This document shows, one piece after another, positions 16,352-24,619 of a stretch of 44,012 bases of DNA. Origin of the DNA: Streptomyces populi (lineage in GTDB: Bacteria; Actinomycetota; Actinomycetes; Streptomycetales; Streptomycetaceae). Numbering within the stretch: position 1 is the first letter of the stretch; every line of letters starts with the position of its first letter. The stretch lies in NCBI RefSeq assembly GCF_002911015.1, contig NZ_KZ626910.1:1-44012 (forward strand), given 5' to 3'. The translations under genes and the position numbers were made by a program. The notes below the pieces were generated by a model. It saw nothing but the letters and a program-made list of their open reading frames with translations. It searched no databases and had not been told where the DNA came from.

Positions 16352-16918
16352 ATGACCTTCCAGAACCCCAACCCCCAGCACGGCGGCCCCCAGAACGCCT
16401 TCGGCCTCGGAACGCCCGCCGCTCCCGGACAGTCCGCGCGACCCCGCAGACGGTGGCTGAAGTACGGGGCGGTCGCCCTCGTGTCCCTGTTCGTCGGAGT
16501 CGGCATCGGTACGAGTGACGGCTCGGCCGAGACGGGCAAGGGTGCGTCCGGGACGAAGGCGGCTCCCCGCCCGACGGTCACCGTCACCAAGACCGCCGCG
16601 GCGGCCGACCCCGAGCCGGCGCCGACCGTCACGAAGACGGTCGCCGCGAAGCCGAAGAAGACGAAGGAGGCCGGACCCGCGACCACCTTCTCCGGCGAAG
16701 GTGAGTACGTGGTCGGTGAGGACATCGAGGCCGGCACGTACAAGACGGCAGGTTCCGATGGCGCGTTCGGCTGCTACTGGGAGCGGGCGAAGGACGCCAG
16801 CGGCGAGTTCGGCTCGATCATCGCGAACAACAACCTGGAGGGTCCCGGCCGGGTGACCCTCAACAAGGGTGAGTACTTCAAGACGAACCGGTGCCAGGAG
16901 TGGAAGAAGGTCGGCTGA
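16352..16918 (+). CDS. Single-pass membrane protein with C-terminal extracellular domain, 188 aa
   Basis: The N-terminus is Pro/Gln/Asn-rich and cytoplasmic. Residues 29-32 are RRRW, then a single membrane helix (YGAVALVSLFVGVGIG, about 34-49). A Thr/Ala/Lys/Pro-rich linker contains two TVTKT repeats. The C-terminal 70 residues (FSGEGEYVVGEDIEAGTYKT, then CYWERAKD and GEYFKTNRCQEW) form a small domain often found at the end of Streptomyces surface proteins, with two Cys that could form a disulfide outside the cell. The ATG follows GGAG at 7 bases. Its function is not known. Position downstream of the DndB-like gene, with a 122-base gap, does not prove a link. Confidence 0.8.
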   Translation: MTFQNPNPQHGGPQNAFGLGTPAAPGQSARPRRRWLKYGAVALVSLFVGVGIGTSDGSAETGKGASGTKAAPRPTVTVTKTAAAADPEPAPTVTKTVAAKPKKTKEAGPATTFSGEGEYVVGEDIEAGTYKTAGSDGAFGCYWERAKDASGEFGSIIANNNLEGPGRVTLNKGEYFKTNRCQEWKKVG

Positions 16919-16970
16919 TCCGGTCGAAGGACCGCTGGTGGCCGGGAGGTCGGTGTGGGATCGTTTCGCG

Positions 16971-17372
16971 GTGACCGACACCGCTGCCGGAACGACCGCG
17001 TCGGGGCGACCCGACGACCGCATGCCGTCCGTGCTCCGCTTCGTGACGGAGCTCGTGGCCTGGGTGGCCGCCCCCTGGGCCCTGGCCGACCGTTCGTGGC
17101 TGCTCGCCGTGGCCTCCGTGGTGCTGCTCATCGGTCTGCCGACCGTCTTTGCCACCCCGGGGGACAAGTCCGACGTCCTCGTACCGGTCCCGGGCTGGGT
17201 GACCGTGCTGCTGGTGCTGCTCCAACTCGTCGCGGCTGTCGTGTTCTCGTGGCTCGCCTGGCCCGGCTGGGCGGCGGTCCCGGTCACCGTGCTGGCCGTC
17301 GCGACCTGCGTGACGGAGCGTCGGCGCTGGAAGTGGCTGTGCCGGGACGTGAGTTCCGGCCCGGTGGCCTGA
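16971..17372 (+). CDS. YrdB/DUF2568-family membrane protein, 133 aa
   Basis: A small integral membrane protein with about four hydrophobic segments (VLRFVTELVAWVAAPWAL, LLAVASVVLLIGLPTVF, VTVLLVLLQLVAAVVFSWLA, VPVTVLAVATCV). The pattern LRF..ELxA followed by GLPTVFATPGDKSD is typical of DUF2568. The start is uncertain: GTG at 16971 gives MTDTAAG..., while GTG at 16953 lies only two bases after GGGAGGT. No function is established for the family. Confidence 0.78.
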   Translation: MTDTAAGTTASGRPDDRMPSVLRFVTELVAWVAAPWALADRSWLLAVASVVLLIGLPTVFATPGDKSDVLVPVPGWVTVLLVLLQLVAAVVFSWLAWPGWAAVPVTVLAVATCVTERRRWKWLCRDVSSGPVA

Positions 17373-17449
17373 AGTCCGGTGCGGTCGGGCCCGTTCCGGC
17401 CCGCGCGATGTCAGGGGACCGTCCGGCTCCGGTCCGGCCGCACGGGTCC

Positions 17450-19069
17450 TCACGCGTCGCCGGTGAGTTCGGCGAGTTCGTCGAGCAGGGCCGCGGCCGC
17501 GGTCACGTCGTCCGTGAGGGGGCGGTCCCGCATGTCCGGGTCCAGGGCCGCCGCCGCGCGGAGGTAGGCGCGGCCCGCCGGGGTGCCGGGCGCGGGACCG
17601 GTGCCGCGCAGCCGCAACGCCCTTACCGCGGCTACGAGTTCGCAGGCCAGGACCAGCCGGTAGGGCCCCGCGGTCCGGAGCGACTTGCGGGCGGCCTGGG
17701 TCGCGAAGGTCGCCGCCTCCTCCATGCCCTGGGACAGCACCACGTGTCCGAGCGCGGCCGGGCCCGCGCACGCCTGGATCTCGGCGAGGGCGGAGGCGGC
17801 GCCGTACTCCAGGATCATCGTTCCGGACCCGGCCGAGGCTGCGTCGGCCAGGTAGGAGCGCAGACCGGTCAGTTCGGGACGGCCGAGGGCGGACAGGCGG
17901 GCCGCCGAGAGCCGTGCCGTACCGAGCACGGCGAGGCCCAGCTGGTCGAGCGCGAGGGTGAGCGGTGCGGTGAAGAAGCCGCCGTGGTGCCGCGCGAAGG
18001 GGGTGCCCGTGATCTCGTCCCAGCCGATGAGGGGGTTCTCGGTGGCGGAGTTGAGGTCGATCGACAGCACCCGCTCCAGGCCGGACCACGCTTCCATCGC
18101 GGGGCCGTGGGCCTGCGGGAAGCAGCGGAAACCGAAGGGGTCCTGCACCCGTGCCGGCGCCCGGCCCGGCGCATCGGGCGGAGCCGTTCCGTCCCCGGCC
18201 GTCACGCCGAGCAGCCGCCGGACGCGGGCCGCCGCCCGTGCGATCGCCGGGTGCGCGTGGGCCGCGTGGACCTCGGACGCGTACGGTTCGAGGGAGCCGT
18301 CCACCGCGTACAGGGAGAGCGCGGCCACGACATGGGCGGCGCGCAGGGGCACCCCGAGGTCGTGCCAGGCGAGCGCGGACTGCCCCAGTGTGAGGGCGTT
18401 GCTGCTCAACAGGGCCAGCGCGTCACCGCGTCGCAGGGGGAGGCGCTCGGGGAGCGGACGCCCGGGCGGCAGGTCGTCGGCGAAGTGGTTTCCGGAGGCC
18501 GCCGGGTCCCGTGTCCAGGTGTCGTGGCCGAACAGCGCGAGCCCGAGCTGGGCCAGCGCCGTCAGGTCGCCGGTGCCCACGGACCCGTACTCGGGGACCC
18601 GGGGATGCACTCCCGCCCGAAGTGCCTGTGCGACGGCCATGGGTATCTCCGGGCCCAACCCCGAACCCGCGGCCAGGAGTTGGTTCGTGCGCACCACCAT
18701 CATCGCGCGGGCCTGGCGTGCCGGCAGGGCGTCCCCCGCGCCGCCCGCGTGGCTCAGCAGCAGCCGCAGGTCGTGGCCGGCGCCGTCGTGTTCTTCGACG
18801 GCCAGTCCCCGGTGCGCTCCCACGCCGGTGCTGCGGCCGTAGACGCGGGCCCCCTCCGCAGCCAGCCGGTCGGCCGCCCGCCGGGTGTGCTCCATGGCCG
18901 CGAGTGCCGCCGGGGACAGGGCGGGCGGCTCCGCTCCGTCGGCGACCCTGGCCACCGTGGCGGCGTCGAGCCCCCGGCCGTCGAGGAGCGCGCCGGGTGA
19001 CGCGTCCGCCGGGGCCGGGTGTTCGGTGACCGGACCGCCGACGGCGGTGTCGGCCGTGCGCTCGAGCAT
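17450..19069 (-). CDS. Aromatic amino-acid ammonia-lyase/aminomutase homologue with abnormal MIO loop
   Basis: The 539-aa protein belongs to the HAL/PAL/TAL family of lyases and 2,3-aminomutases. Conserved family segments are VYGRSTGVGAHR with the catalytic-type Tyr77, SSNALTLGQSA with the active-site Asn, QDPFGFRCFPQAHGP, and SATENPLIGW. Family members normally carry GSVGASGDLAPL, whose Ala-Ser-Gly cyclises into the MIO electrophile. Here the segment is YGSVGTGDLTAL (about 161-172), one residue shorter and with no Ser. It is read cleanly as GTG-GGC-ACC-GGC-GAC. Either the enzyme works differently or it has lost lyase activity. It lies downstream of a glycine-betaine-type binding protein but behind a strong hairpin. 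The ATG has AGGAGAG about 11 bases upstream. Confidence 0.85.
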   Translation of the reverse strand: MLERTADTAVGGPVTEHPAPADASPGALLDGRGLDAATVARVADGAEPPALSPAALAAMEHTRRAADRLAAEGARVYGRSTGVGAHRGLAVEEHDGAGHDLRLLLSHAGGAGDALPARQARAMMVVRTNQLLAAGSGLGPEIPMAVAQALRAGVHPRVPEYGSVGTGDLTALAQLGLALFGHDTWTRDPAASGNHFADDLPPGRPLPERLPLRRGDALALLSSNALTLGQSALAWHDLGVPLRAAHVVAALSLYAVDGSLEPYASEVHAAHAHPAIARAAARVRRLLGVTAGDGTAPPDAPGRAPARVQDPFGFRCFPQAHGPAMEAWSGLERVLSIDLNSATENPLIGWDEITGTPFARHHGGFFTAPLTLALDQLGLAVLGTARLSAARLSALGRPELTGLRSYLADAASAGSGTMILEYGAASALAEIQACAGPAALGHVVLSQGMEEAATFATQAARKSLRTAGPYRLVLACELVAAVRALRLRGTGPAPGTPAGRAYLRAAAALDPDMRDRPLTDDVTAAAALLDELAELTGDA

Positions 19070-19095
19070 GCCGGACGTTCTCTCTCCTCGGCCGT

Positions 19096-19131
19096 GTGCC
19101 GTCGCCCTCCCGGCGAGGAGGGCGACGGCAC
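19096..19131 (-). terminator. Strong hairpin between the binding-protein and lyase genes
   Basis: A perfect 14-bp stem (GTGCCGTCGCCCTC with its complement) and an 8-base loop lie just after the binding-protein stop codon and 27 bases before the lyase start. It should end or strongly attenuate transcription, making the binding protein largely monocistronic. Confidence 0.85.
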
Positions 19132-19136
19132 CGGCG

Positions 19137-20096
19137 TCAGCTCAGTCCCGCCGAGGACAGCCAGTTCTTGGCCACGTCCAGCGGGTCCTTGCCGCCGTTC
19201 TGCACGTCGCCGTTGAGCTTCACCAGGGTTTCGGTGTCGAGCTTCGACGAGACGTCGTTGAGGACGGAGACCCCGGCCGCCGGCAGACCGCTCCGGTAGG
19301 TCAGCGGAGTCACGTTCTCGAACCCGAACAGGTTCTTCGGGTCCTGCAACACGACGAACTTGTTCTTGCTGATCGTGGGGTCCGTCGTGAAGACGTCCGC
19401 GGCCTGGATGTTGTTCTTCTGCAGGGCCGTCACGGTGAGCCGGCCGCCCGCGTCCAGTGCCTTGAAGCTCTTGAAGTCGAGACCGTACACGGACTTCAGG
19501 CCCTTCAGGCCCTGCTGCCGGGTCTGGAACTCGGGAGACCCCCCGATGACCAGGTCCTTCGCCACCGCGGCGAGGTCGCCGATGGCCGACTTGGTCGTGA
19601 GGTCGTACTTCGCGGCCGTGGCCTCGTTCACGGCGACCGCGTCCTTGTCCTGGGCCTCGGACGGCTCCAGCAGGGACAGCTTCGAGTCGAGCTTGGCCGA
19701 GATGGCCTGGTTGGTCTCCTCGACGGACTGCGGGGCGGCCTTGGCGTCCAGGTAGGCGAGCAGCGCGCCGTTGTACTCCGGCAGGACCGTGATCGTGCCG
19801 TTCTTGATCAGGCCGTACGTGGTCTCGCGGCTGCCGATGTTCAGCTTGTAACTGACTTTGATGCCCTTGGACTTGAGGGCCTCGCCGTAGATGTCGGCGA
19901 GCAGGATGCTCTCGGGGAAGTTGTTGGAGCCGACGACGACCGTACCGGCCTTGGCGGCGTCTCCCTTCAACGGGTCCTTGCCGTCGGAGCTGTCGGAGGA
20001 GCCGCAGCCCGTCAGCGCGGCAGCGGCCACAACCAGCAGGGAAACAGCGGAAGTCGAGGAGGATCGAATGCTTCTGGCGATGGTCACGTTGGTCAT
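19137..20096 (-). CDS. Glycine betaine/osmoprotectant ABC transporter substrate-binding lipoprotein
   Basis: A 319-aa OpuAC/ProX-type extracellular receptor for quaternary amines. From ATG 20096 there is a lipoprotein signal: basic MTNVTIARSIR, then LLVVAAAALTGCGSS with lipobox LTGC, so the mature protein is tethered to the membrane surface. The mature part opens with VVVGSNNFPESILLADIYGE, and YGLIKNGTITVLPEYNGALL follows, both typical of the OpuAC family. The frame continues upstream to 20186, but only the 20096 start gives a proper signal peptide. The matching permeases and ATPase are at 24620-27125, on the same strand but separated by a conservon. The ligand (glycine betaine, choline, carnitine or similar) cannot be told from sequence alone. 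Confidence 0.9.
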   Translation of the reverse strand: MTNVTIARSIRSSSTSAVSLLVVAAAALTGCGSSDSSDGKDPLKGDAAKAGTVVVGSNNFPESILLADIYGEALKSKGIKVSYKLNIGSRETTYGLIKNGTITVLPEYNGALLAYLDAKAAPQSVEETNQAISAKLDSKLSLLEPSEAQDKDAVAVNEATAAKYDLTTKSAIGDLAAVAKDLVIGGSPEFQTRQQGLKGLKSVYGLDFKSFKALDAGGRLTVTALQKNNIQAADVFTTDPTISKNKFVVLQDPKNLFGFENVTPLTYRSGLPAAGVSVLNDVSSKLDTETLVKLNGDVQNGGKDPLDVAKNWLSSAGLS

Positions 20097-20439
20097 CCAG
20101 ACTTGGCAATCGGTGGGGCGGCGGTGACTGGCGGGGGGCGGGCGACGGACCTGACGATCCAATCGAGCCGCCTCAACCACCGTCAAGACACGAATAGATC
20201 ACTGATGGGGACCGTACAGCTTCAGCCCGTAGGCGCAACGTGACCGAAACGGGAGCGAATCAGGCGTCTTCGCGGGTCACTTTTAGGTTGATCATGGCCG
20301 CACTCTGAAGGCAGCCGCTAGGGTTGACCGCGCCGAGGGCCCCCTTCCACTTGTCGGCCCGATCGCGTTCGCTCGTGACCACTGATCCACGCAGGCCTGC
20401 AATCGGGCTTCCAACGGGGAATGAAGTCAAGGAGGTTGG
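20097..20439. other. Divergent intergenic region between binding protein and conservon
   Basis: 343 bases without a credible gene; the short frames here show no family signal. It must carry the promoters of both the binding protein (minus) and the conservon (plus). A candidate minus-strand promoter is listed separately. I found no convincing -35/-10 pair for the conservon. Confidence 0.5.
20157..20186 (-). promoter_or_regulatory. Possible promoter of the substrate-binding protein
   Basis: On the minus strand TTGACG (20186-20181) and TTGGAT (20162-20157) are 18 bases apart, placing a start site about 55 bases before the ATG. The -10 match is only moderate. Confidence 0.35.
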
Positions 20440-22995
20440 GTGCCCGCGCACAGAAAAGCCGCCTCGGGGCAGCCGTCCACGGCTCTCGGGACCGGCCGGA
20501 CACCATCTCTGCTGGACCGCTGGCCCTTCCGCCGGAAACTCAACGTTCTGGTGATCGTCCCGCTCGCGGTCATCTCCGTGATGCTCGCCTACGTCGTCTC
20601 CGGTGAGATCGGCCGGGCCCGGTCCGCCGCCGACACCGCCCGGCTCGTGCGCGACAGCACGCAGGTGGCGAAACTCATCGACGCCGTGCAGACCGAGCAC
20701 CGGCAGGCACTCCTGGTCTCCCTGCGCTACGAGGCCGCGGGCTCGGGGAAGAGCGCGCCGGACACCGCCGCCTACCTGGCCGCGCAGGACAGGGTCGGCG
20801 CCCGCGTCAAAGAGGTCCGGGCCGTCTACGGCGACCGGCTGCCCGACGGCGAGGCCCAGGCGCTGAAGGAGCTCGAAGGCCTGGACAGCCTCCGTGAGAC
20901 CGTGGAGCAGGGGCCGATACCCGCCGACAACATCGACCCGGCGTACGGATCGGTGATCGAGGGTCTCATCGACGGCCTCGGCCTCGGCCGCTCGGGCGGC
21001 GAGTCCTCCACCTCCGCGGGCAGTCTGCTCGACGCGCTGCTGCGCGCCGACACCGCCCACGCCTCCTTCGAGACCAGCGTGTTCGCCGCCCGCACCCGTG
21101 ACGCCAACGCGCTCATCGAGTTCACCGCCGCCGTCGGCGACTACGACCAGTACACCTACCAGGCCGACCGGTTCACCCGGTTCGCCGGCCCGGAACAGGG
21201 CACCGACCTCGCGGGGATCGAGCACAGCCCGTACCAGAGCGTCATCGCCCAGCACTGGGCCGCGCTCCAGGTCGACCCCGGAGCGCTGGTCGCCGAGAAC
21301 GCGGCACAGTTGCGGGTCGCGCTCGACGAGGCACTGCGCGCAAGTCCCACCTACGAGCGGCAGGCCGAGAACCGGCTGAAGATCGTCCAGACGCTGATCG
21401 ACGGGATCGCCGGGAACGCCCAGTCCGCCTCGAACGCCGCCTGGTGGCGGGTGGTCTGGCTGGTCACCGGCATCCTGGCCGCCTTCGCGGCCTGGCTGCT
21501 GTTCTCCGTGCTGATCCGGCGCTCCGTGGTGCGGACCGTACGCACCCTCACGGCGGCGGCCCAGCACGTGGCCGGCGCCGCGAAGGAGGAACTCGCCCGT
21601 GTCGCGGACGACGACGCCGACGACGCGAGCCCGCCGCGGCTGGAGGCCGTTCCCGTGCCGGTGCGCGACGAGATCGGTGAACTCGCCGAGGCCTTCAACC
21701 AGGTTCAGGTCACCGCGGGCGCGCTGCTGGAACGCCAGGTCGTCGGCCGCCGCAACATCGCCGAGATGTTCGGCAACGTCGGCCGCCGGGTCAGCAACCT
21801 GACGGCCCGTCAACTCGCCCTGATCGACTCCGTGGAGCGCGGCGAGACCGACCCCGAGGTGCTGGACCGGCTCTACCGCATCGACCACATCGCCGTCCGT
21901 CTCCAGCGCAACGCCGACAGCCTCATGCTGCTCGCGGGGATCAGCGAGACCGGTCTCAACACCGAACCGATGCGGCTCAGCAATCTCGTCCGCGCCGCGC
22001 TCGGCCAGATCGAGGGCTACCAGCGCGTCACCCCGCACGCCGAGGGCGATGTCACCGTCGTGCCCGACATCGTCGGCGACCTGACCCTGATGCTCGCCGA
22101 ACTCCTGGAGAACGCCGTGATGTTCTCCTCGGCGACCAGTGGCGTCGAGGTCGTCCTGCGGCCCCGCCACCAGGGGGGCGGAGCCCTCGTGGAGATCATC
22201 GACCACGGACTCGGCATGAGCCCCGAGCGGCTGGCGCAGGAGAACGCCCGGCTGATCCGGCGCGAGCGCCTCGACCTGGCGCCGACGGAGGTCCTCGGCC
22301 TGTTCGTGGTCGGCGGTCTGTCCCGGCGCTGGGGCATCGAGGTGGTCCTGTCCCGCACTCCGGGCGGCGGTGTCACCGCCACCGTCGCGGTGCCAGCGGG
22401 CCACCTCGTGCCCGGCGCCCCGGTTCCCGCCGCGGCGCGGGCCCCGCGGATCGAGCCGCCCGTGCGCCGCTCCGGTCCGGACGAGCCGCGCAGGGCGCGG
22501 GTCGAGGCGCCGTCCGGACCCGCGGGTCTGCCCCGAAGGGTGCCGGCACGGCCCCGGACCGCCGAGTCCCCCGGCCACGCCCGCCGTTCGGAGGCGACGG
22601 ACACCGGCGCCGAGCGTGCGACGACGCACGGCGGTACCCGGCCCGGCGCCGGACCCGAGCCGGCACCCACCGGCCCGGGGCGGACCGGTGAGGCCGGTCC
22701 GCTGCGCCGCAGGGTGCGCGGTGCGACCCTGTCGGCCGCCACCGCGTCGAGCCGGCTGCCCCGTCCCACGGAACCCCCCACTCACCGCAGGCCGCCCTCC
22801 TGGCAGCCCACGGACGCCGAGGCGGCGCGTTCCGAACTCGACGAGTTCGAGGCCGCCGTCCTGCGGGCCGAACGCGAGACCGCGGCCGAGAACCGCTCGA
22901 CCGCGGTGTCCGGACCGGGCGGCAGACCCGGCGGCCCGGACCGGACCGACACCCCGAACAGAAGACCCTCTTCCCCGGAAGGCATGAGCACGTGA
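20440..22995 (+). CDS. cvnA: Conservon sensor kinase-like protein CvnA (NIT-HAMP-HATPase)
   Basis: An 851-aa membrane histidine-kinase-like protein, first member of the four-gene conservon. One membrane helix lies at about 32-50 (VLVIVPLAVISVMLAYVVSG), followed by an extracellular nitrate/nitrite-sensor-like helical domain (about 55-325), a second helix (VVWLVTGILAAFAAWLLFSV), HAMP, and a HATPase domain with N-box ELLENAVMFSS and G-box IIDHGLGMSPERL. The dimerisation helix lacks an obvious phospho-accepting His motif, as is common in CvnA proteins. The final 200 residues are a Pro/Arg-rich disordered tail. GTG 20440 follows GGAGG closely. CvnA is thought to form a membrane complex with CvnB-D, likened to G-protein-coupled receptor systems. 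Confidence 0.92.
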   Translation: MPAHRKAASGQPSTALGTGRTPSLLDRWPFRRKLNVLVIVPLAVISVMLAYVVSGEIGRARSAADTARLVRDSTQVAKLIDAVQTEHRQALLVSLRYEAAGSGKSAPDTAAYLAAQDRVGARVKEVRAVYGDRLPDGEAQALKELEGLDSLRETVEQGPIPADNIDPAYGSVIEGLIDGLGLGRSGGESSTSAGSLLDALLRADTAHASFETSVFAARTRDANALIEFTAAVGDYDQYTYQADRFTRFAGPEQGTDLAGIEHSPYQSVIAQHWAALQVDPGALVAENAAQLRVALDEALRASPTYERQAENRLKIVQTLIDGIAGNAQSASNAAWWRVVWLVTGILAAFAAWLLFSVLIRRSVVRTVRTLTAAAQHVAGAAKEELARVADDDADDASPPRLEAVPVPVRDEIGELAEAFNQVQVTAGALLERQVVGRRNIAEMFGNVGRRVSNLTARQLALIDSVERGETDPEVLDRLYRIDHIAVRLQRNADSLMLLAGISETGLNTEPMRLSNLVRAALGQIEGYQRVTPHAEGDVTVVPDIVGDLTLMLAELLENAVMFSSATSGVEVVLRPRHQGGGALVEIIDHGLGMSPERLAQENARLIRRERLDLAPTEVLGLFVVGGLSRRWGIEVVLSRTPGGGVTATVAVPAGHLVPGAPVPAAARAPRIEPPVRRSGPDEPRRARVEAPSGPAGLPRRVPARPRTAESPGHARRSEATDTGAERATTHGGTRPGAGPEPAPTGPGRTGEAGPLRRRVRGATLSAATASSRLPRPTEPPTHRRPPSWQPTDAEAARSELDEFEAAVLRAERETAAENRSTAVSGPGGRPGGPDRTDTPNRRPSSPEGMST

Positions 22996-23471
22996 CCATG
23001 TGGACAGGCGGGCCGGAGTCCCGGACAGCAGAAGCCGCGGCGGACGTGAAGACCGCCGCTGCCGACTTCAACTGGCTGCTCAATCGATTCGCCACCGAGA
23101 CGGCCGGGGTCGTCGACGTGATCGGTGTCTCCTCCGACGGACTGCTCATCGCGGTCTCCCAGCAGCGGGGCCAGGCCGACTCCGAGCGGCTCGCGGCGAT
23201 CGTCTCCGGAATCACCAGCCTGGCCATGGGGGCCTCCGGCAACTACGGCCTCGGGGGTCTCAACAAGGTCATCATCGATCTGGAGGAAGGGCATGTGCTG
23301 GTGTCCGCCCTCGGCGCCGGAGCGGTGCTCGGAGTGGTCGCCTCGAAGGAGGCGAAGCTCGGCAACATCGCCTACGAGATGACCCTCTTCGCCAACCGGG
23401 CCGGTGCGGTGCTCAGCCCGCAGCTGGTGATGGAACTGAAGAGAACCGTGGGCATCGCACCGGCCGGCTGA
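22992..23471 (+). CDS. cvnB: Roadblock/LC7 protein CvnB
   Basis: A 159-aa Roadblock/LC7-domain protein. The domain begins at about residue 22 (FNWLLNRFATETAGVVDVIG) and contains VSSDGLLIAVSQ and ASGNYGLGGLNKVIIDLEEG, with a C-terminal extension. Such proteins regulate small GTPases such as the CvnD encoded two genes on. The GTG start overlaps the cvnA stop by four bases (GTGA), so it is translationally coupled. Confidence 0.95.
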   Translation: MTMWTGGPESRTAEAAADVKTAAADFNWLLNRFATETAGVVDVIGVSSDGLLIAVSQQRGQADSERLAAIVSGITSLAMGASGNYGLGGLNKVIIDLEEGHVLVSALGAGAVLGVVASKEAKLGNIAYEMTLFANRAGAVLSPQLVMELKRTVGIAPAG

Positions 23472-23529
23472 TGTCCGACGGCGCGTCACATGACCGGTGA
23501 CGCGCGCAGAGTCGAAGGGGGAGGACGTG

Positions 23530-23961
23530 ATGACGTCCGGCGAGCCATTGGCCGGCGACGACGCCGAACGGGAAGTGGAGCGCCCCGCCTCGGTCGTCCG
23601 TCCGTTCCTGCTGACCGCGGGACGGATCGCCGGCGGGGACAGTCTCGTACCGCCGATCCCGATCGAGACACAGGTGGTCTCCACCGACAGGGGGTTGGCG
23701 GCGCTGGACCGCTTCGTCTTCGACCAGCACCGCGACATCATCACGGTCTGCCGTGAGCCGCAGTCGCTCGCGGAGATCGCGGCGAGACTGAGGATGCACC
23801 TGAACGTGGTCCGGGTCCTCGCCGACGATCTGCGCGCCGACGGCCAACTGGTCCTGTACGCGCCGCAGGCCCGCTCCAACCGTGATGCCACTGTTCTGCG
23901 AAGGGTGATCGATGGTCTCCGAGCTGTCCCCGACTCCCGGGGCGCGATCCGTGAGGGATGA
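23530..23961 (+). CDS. cvnC: DUF742 protein CvnC
   Basis: A 143-aa DUF742 protein with a winged-helix-like core: RPFLLTAGRI, then LVPPIPIETQVVST, EPQSLAEIAARLRMHLNVV and VRVLADDL. The ATG at 23530 is chosen because GGGGGAGG lies five bases upstream; the frame is open back to 23497. It lies between cvnB and cvnD, as in all conservons. Its role in the complex is unknown, although DUF742 proteins interact with the other Cvn components. Confidence 0.93.
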   Translation: MTSGEPLAGDDAEREVERPASVVRPFLLTAGRIAGGDSLVPPIPIETQVVSTDRGLAALDRFVFDQHRDIITVCREPQSLAEIAARLRMHLNVVRVLADDLRADGQLVLYAPQARSNRDATVLRRVIDGLRAVPDSRGAIREG

Positions 23962-24523
23962 CGACGAGCGTCCCCGGCCGCCGCTGCCGGTGAAGATGGT
24001 GATCGCGGGCGGCTTCGGAGTGGGCAAGACCACGACGGTGGGGGCCATTTCCGAGATCGAGCCGCTGACCACCGAGGCGTCCATCACCTCGGTCGCCGCC
24101 GGTGTCGACGACCTCACCCACACCCCGGAGAAGGTGACGACGACCGTCGCCATGGACTTCGGCTGTGTCACCCTCGACCCGACCCTGAAGCTCTACCTGT
24201 TCGGCACCCCCGGCCAGGAGCGGTTCGGGTTCATGTGGGACGACCTCCTGGAGGGCGCGCTCGGCGGGCTCGTCATCGTCGACACCCGGCGGCTCGACGA
24301 CTGCTACGCGGCCGTCGACTACTTCGAACACCGCCAGATCCCCTTCGCGGTGGCCGTCAACGCCTTCGACGGCAAGGTCGAGCACGACCTGGACGACGTA
24401 CGGTGGGCCCTCGACGTCGCCGACCACGTGCCGCTGACCGTGTTCGACGCACGGGACCGGGGCTCCGTGCGGGACGCGCTGCTCGTCGTCCTCGAACACG
24501 CCCTGACCCGGGCCGAGGGCTGA
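23912..24523 (+). CDS. cvnD: Conservon small GTPase CvnD
   Basis: A 203-aa Ras-like GTPase with P-loop GGFGVGKTT (about 33-41), switch II GTPGQERF and a base-recognition segment NAFD in place of NKxD. It ends the conservon and overlaps cvnC by 50 bases, starting at ATG 23912. In the conservon model it is the signalling switch bound by CvnB. Conservons influence aerial development and secondary metabolism in S. coelicolor. Which conservon number this corresponds to cannot be judged from sequence alone. Confidence 0.95.
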   Translation: MVSELSPTPGARSVRDDDERPRPPLPVKMVIAGGFGVGKTTTVGAISEIEPLTTEASITSVAAGVDDLTHTPEKVTTTVAMDFGCVTLDPTLKLYLFGTPGQERFGFMWDDLLEGALGGLVIVDTRRLDDCYAAVDYFEHRQIPFAVAVNAFDGKVEHDLDDVRWALDVADHVPLTVFDARDRGSVRDALLVVLEHALTRAEG

Positions 24524-24524
24524 G

Positions 24525-24556
24525 CGCCCCGTCCGGTGAGCGCCCCGGACGGGGCG
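24525..24556 (+). terminator. Terminator of the conservon operon
   Basis: CGCCCCGTCCGG and CCGGACGGGGCG form a perfect 12-bp stem with an 8-base loop right after the cvnD stop codon. Confidence 0.85.
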
Positions 24557-24569
24557 GCCGGGAACGAGG

Positions 24570-24615
24570 ACGGGGACGGCCCGCAGGCCGCCCCCGTCGG
24601 ACCGTCCGTCCCCGT
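24570..24615 (-). terminator. Terminator of the ABC transporter operon
   Basis: ACGGGGACGG (24570-24579) pairs perfectly with CCGTCCCCGT (24606-24615), with extra internal GC pairing in the loop. It directly follows the permease stop at 24620 on the minus strand. Confidence 0.6.
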
Positions 24616-24619
24616 GGTC

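Noticed and set aside
20260..22785. 841-codon minus-strand frame opposite cvnA
   Set aside because: Low-complexity Arg/Gly/Leu composition and no family motif, while cvnA has clear domains and a coupled operon.
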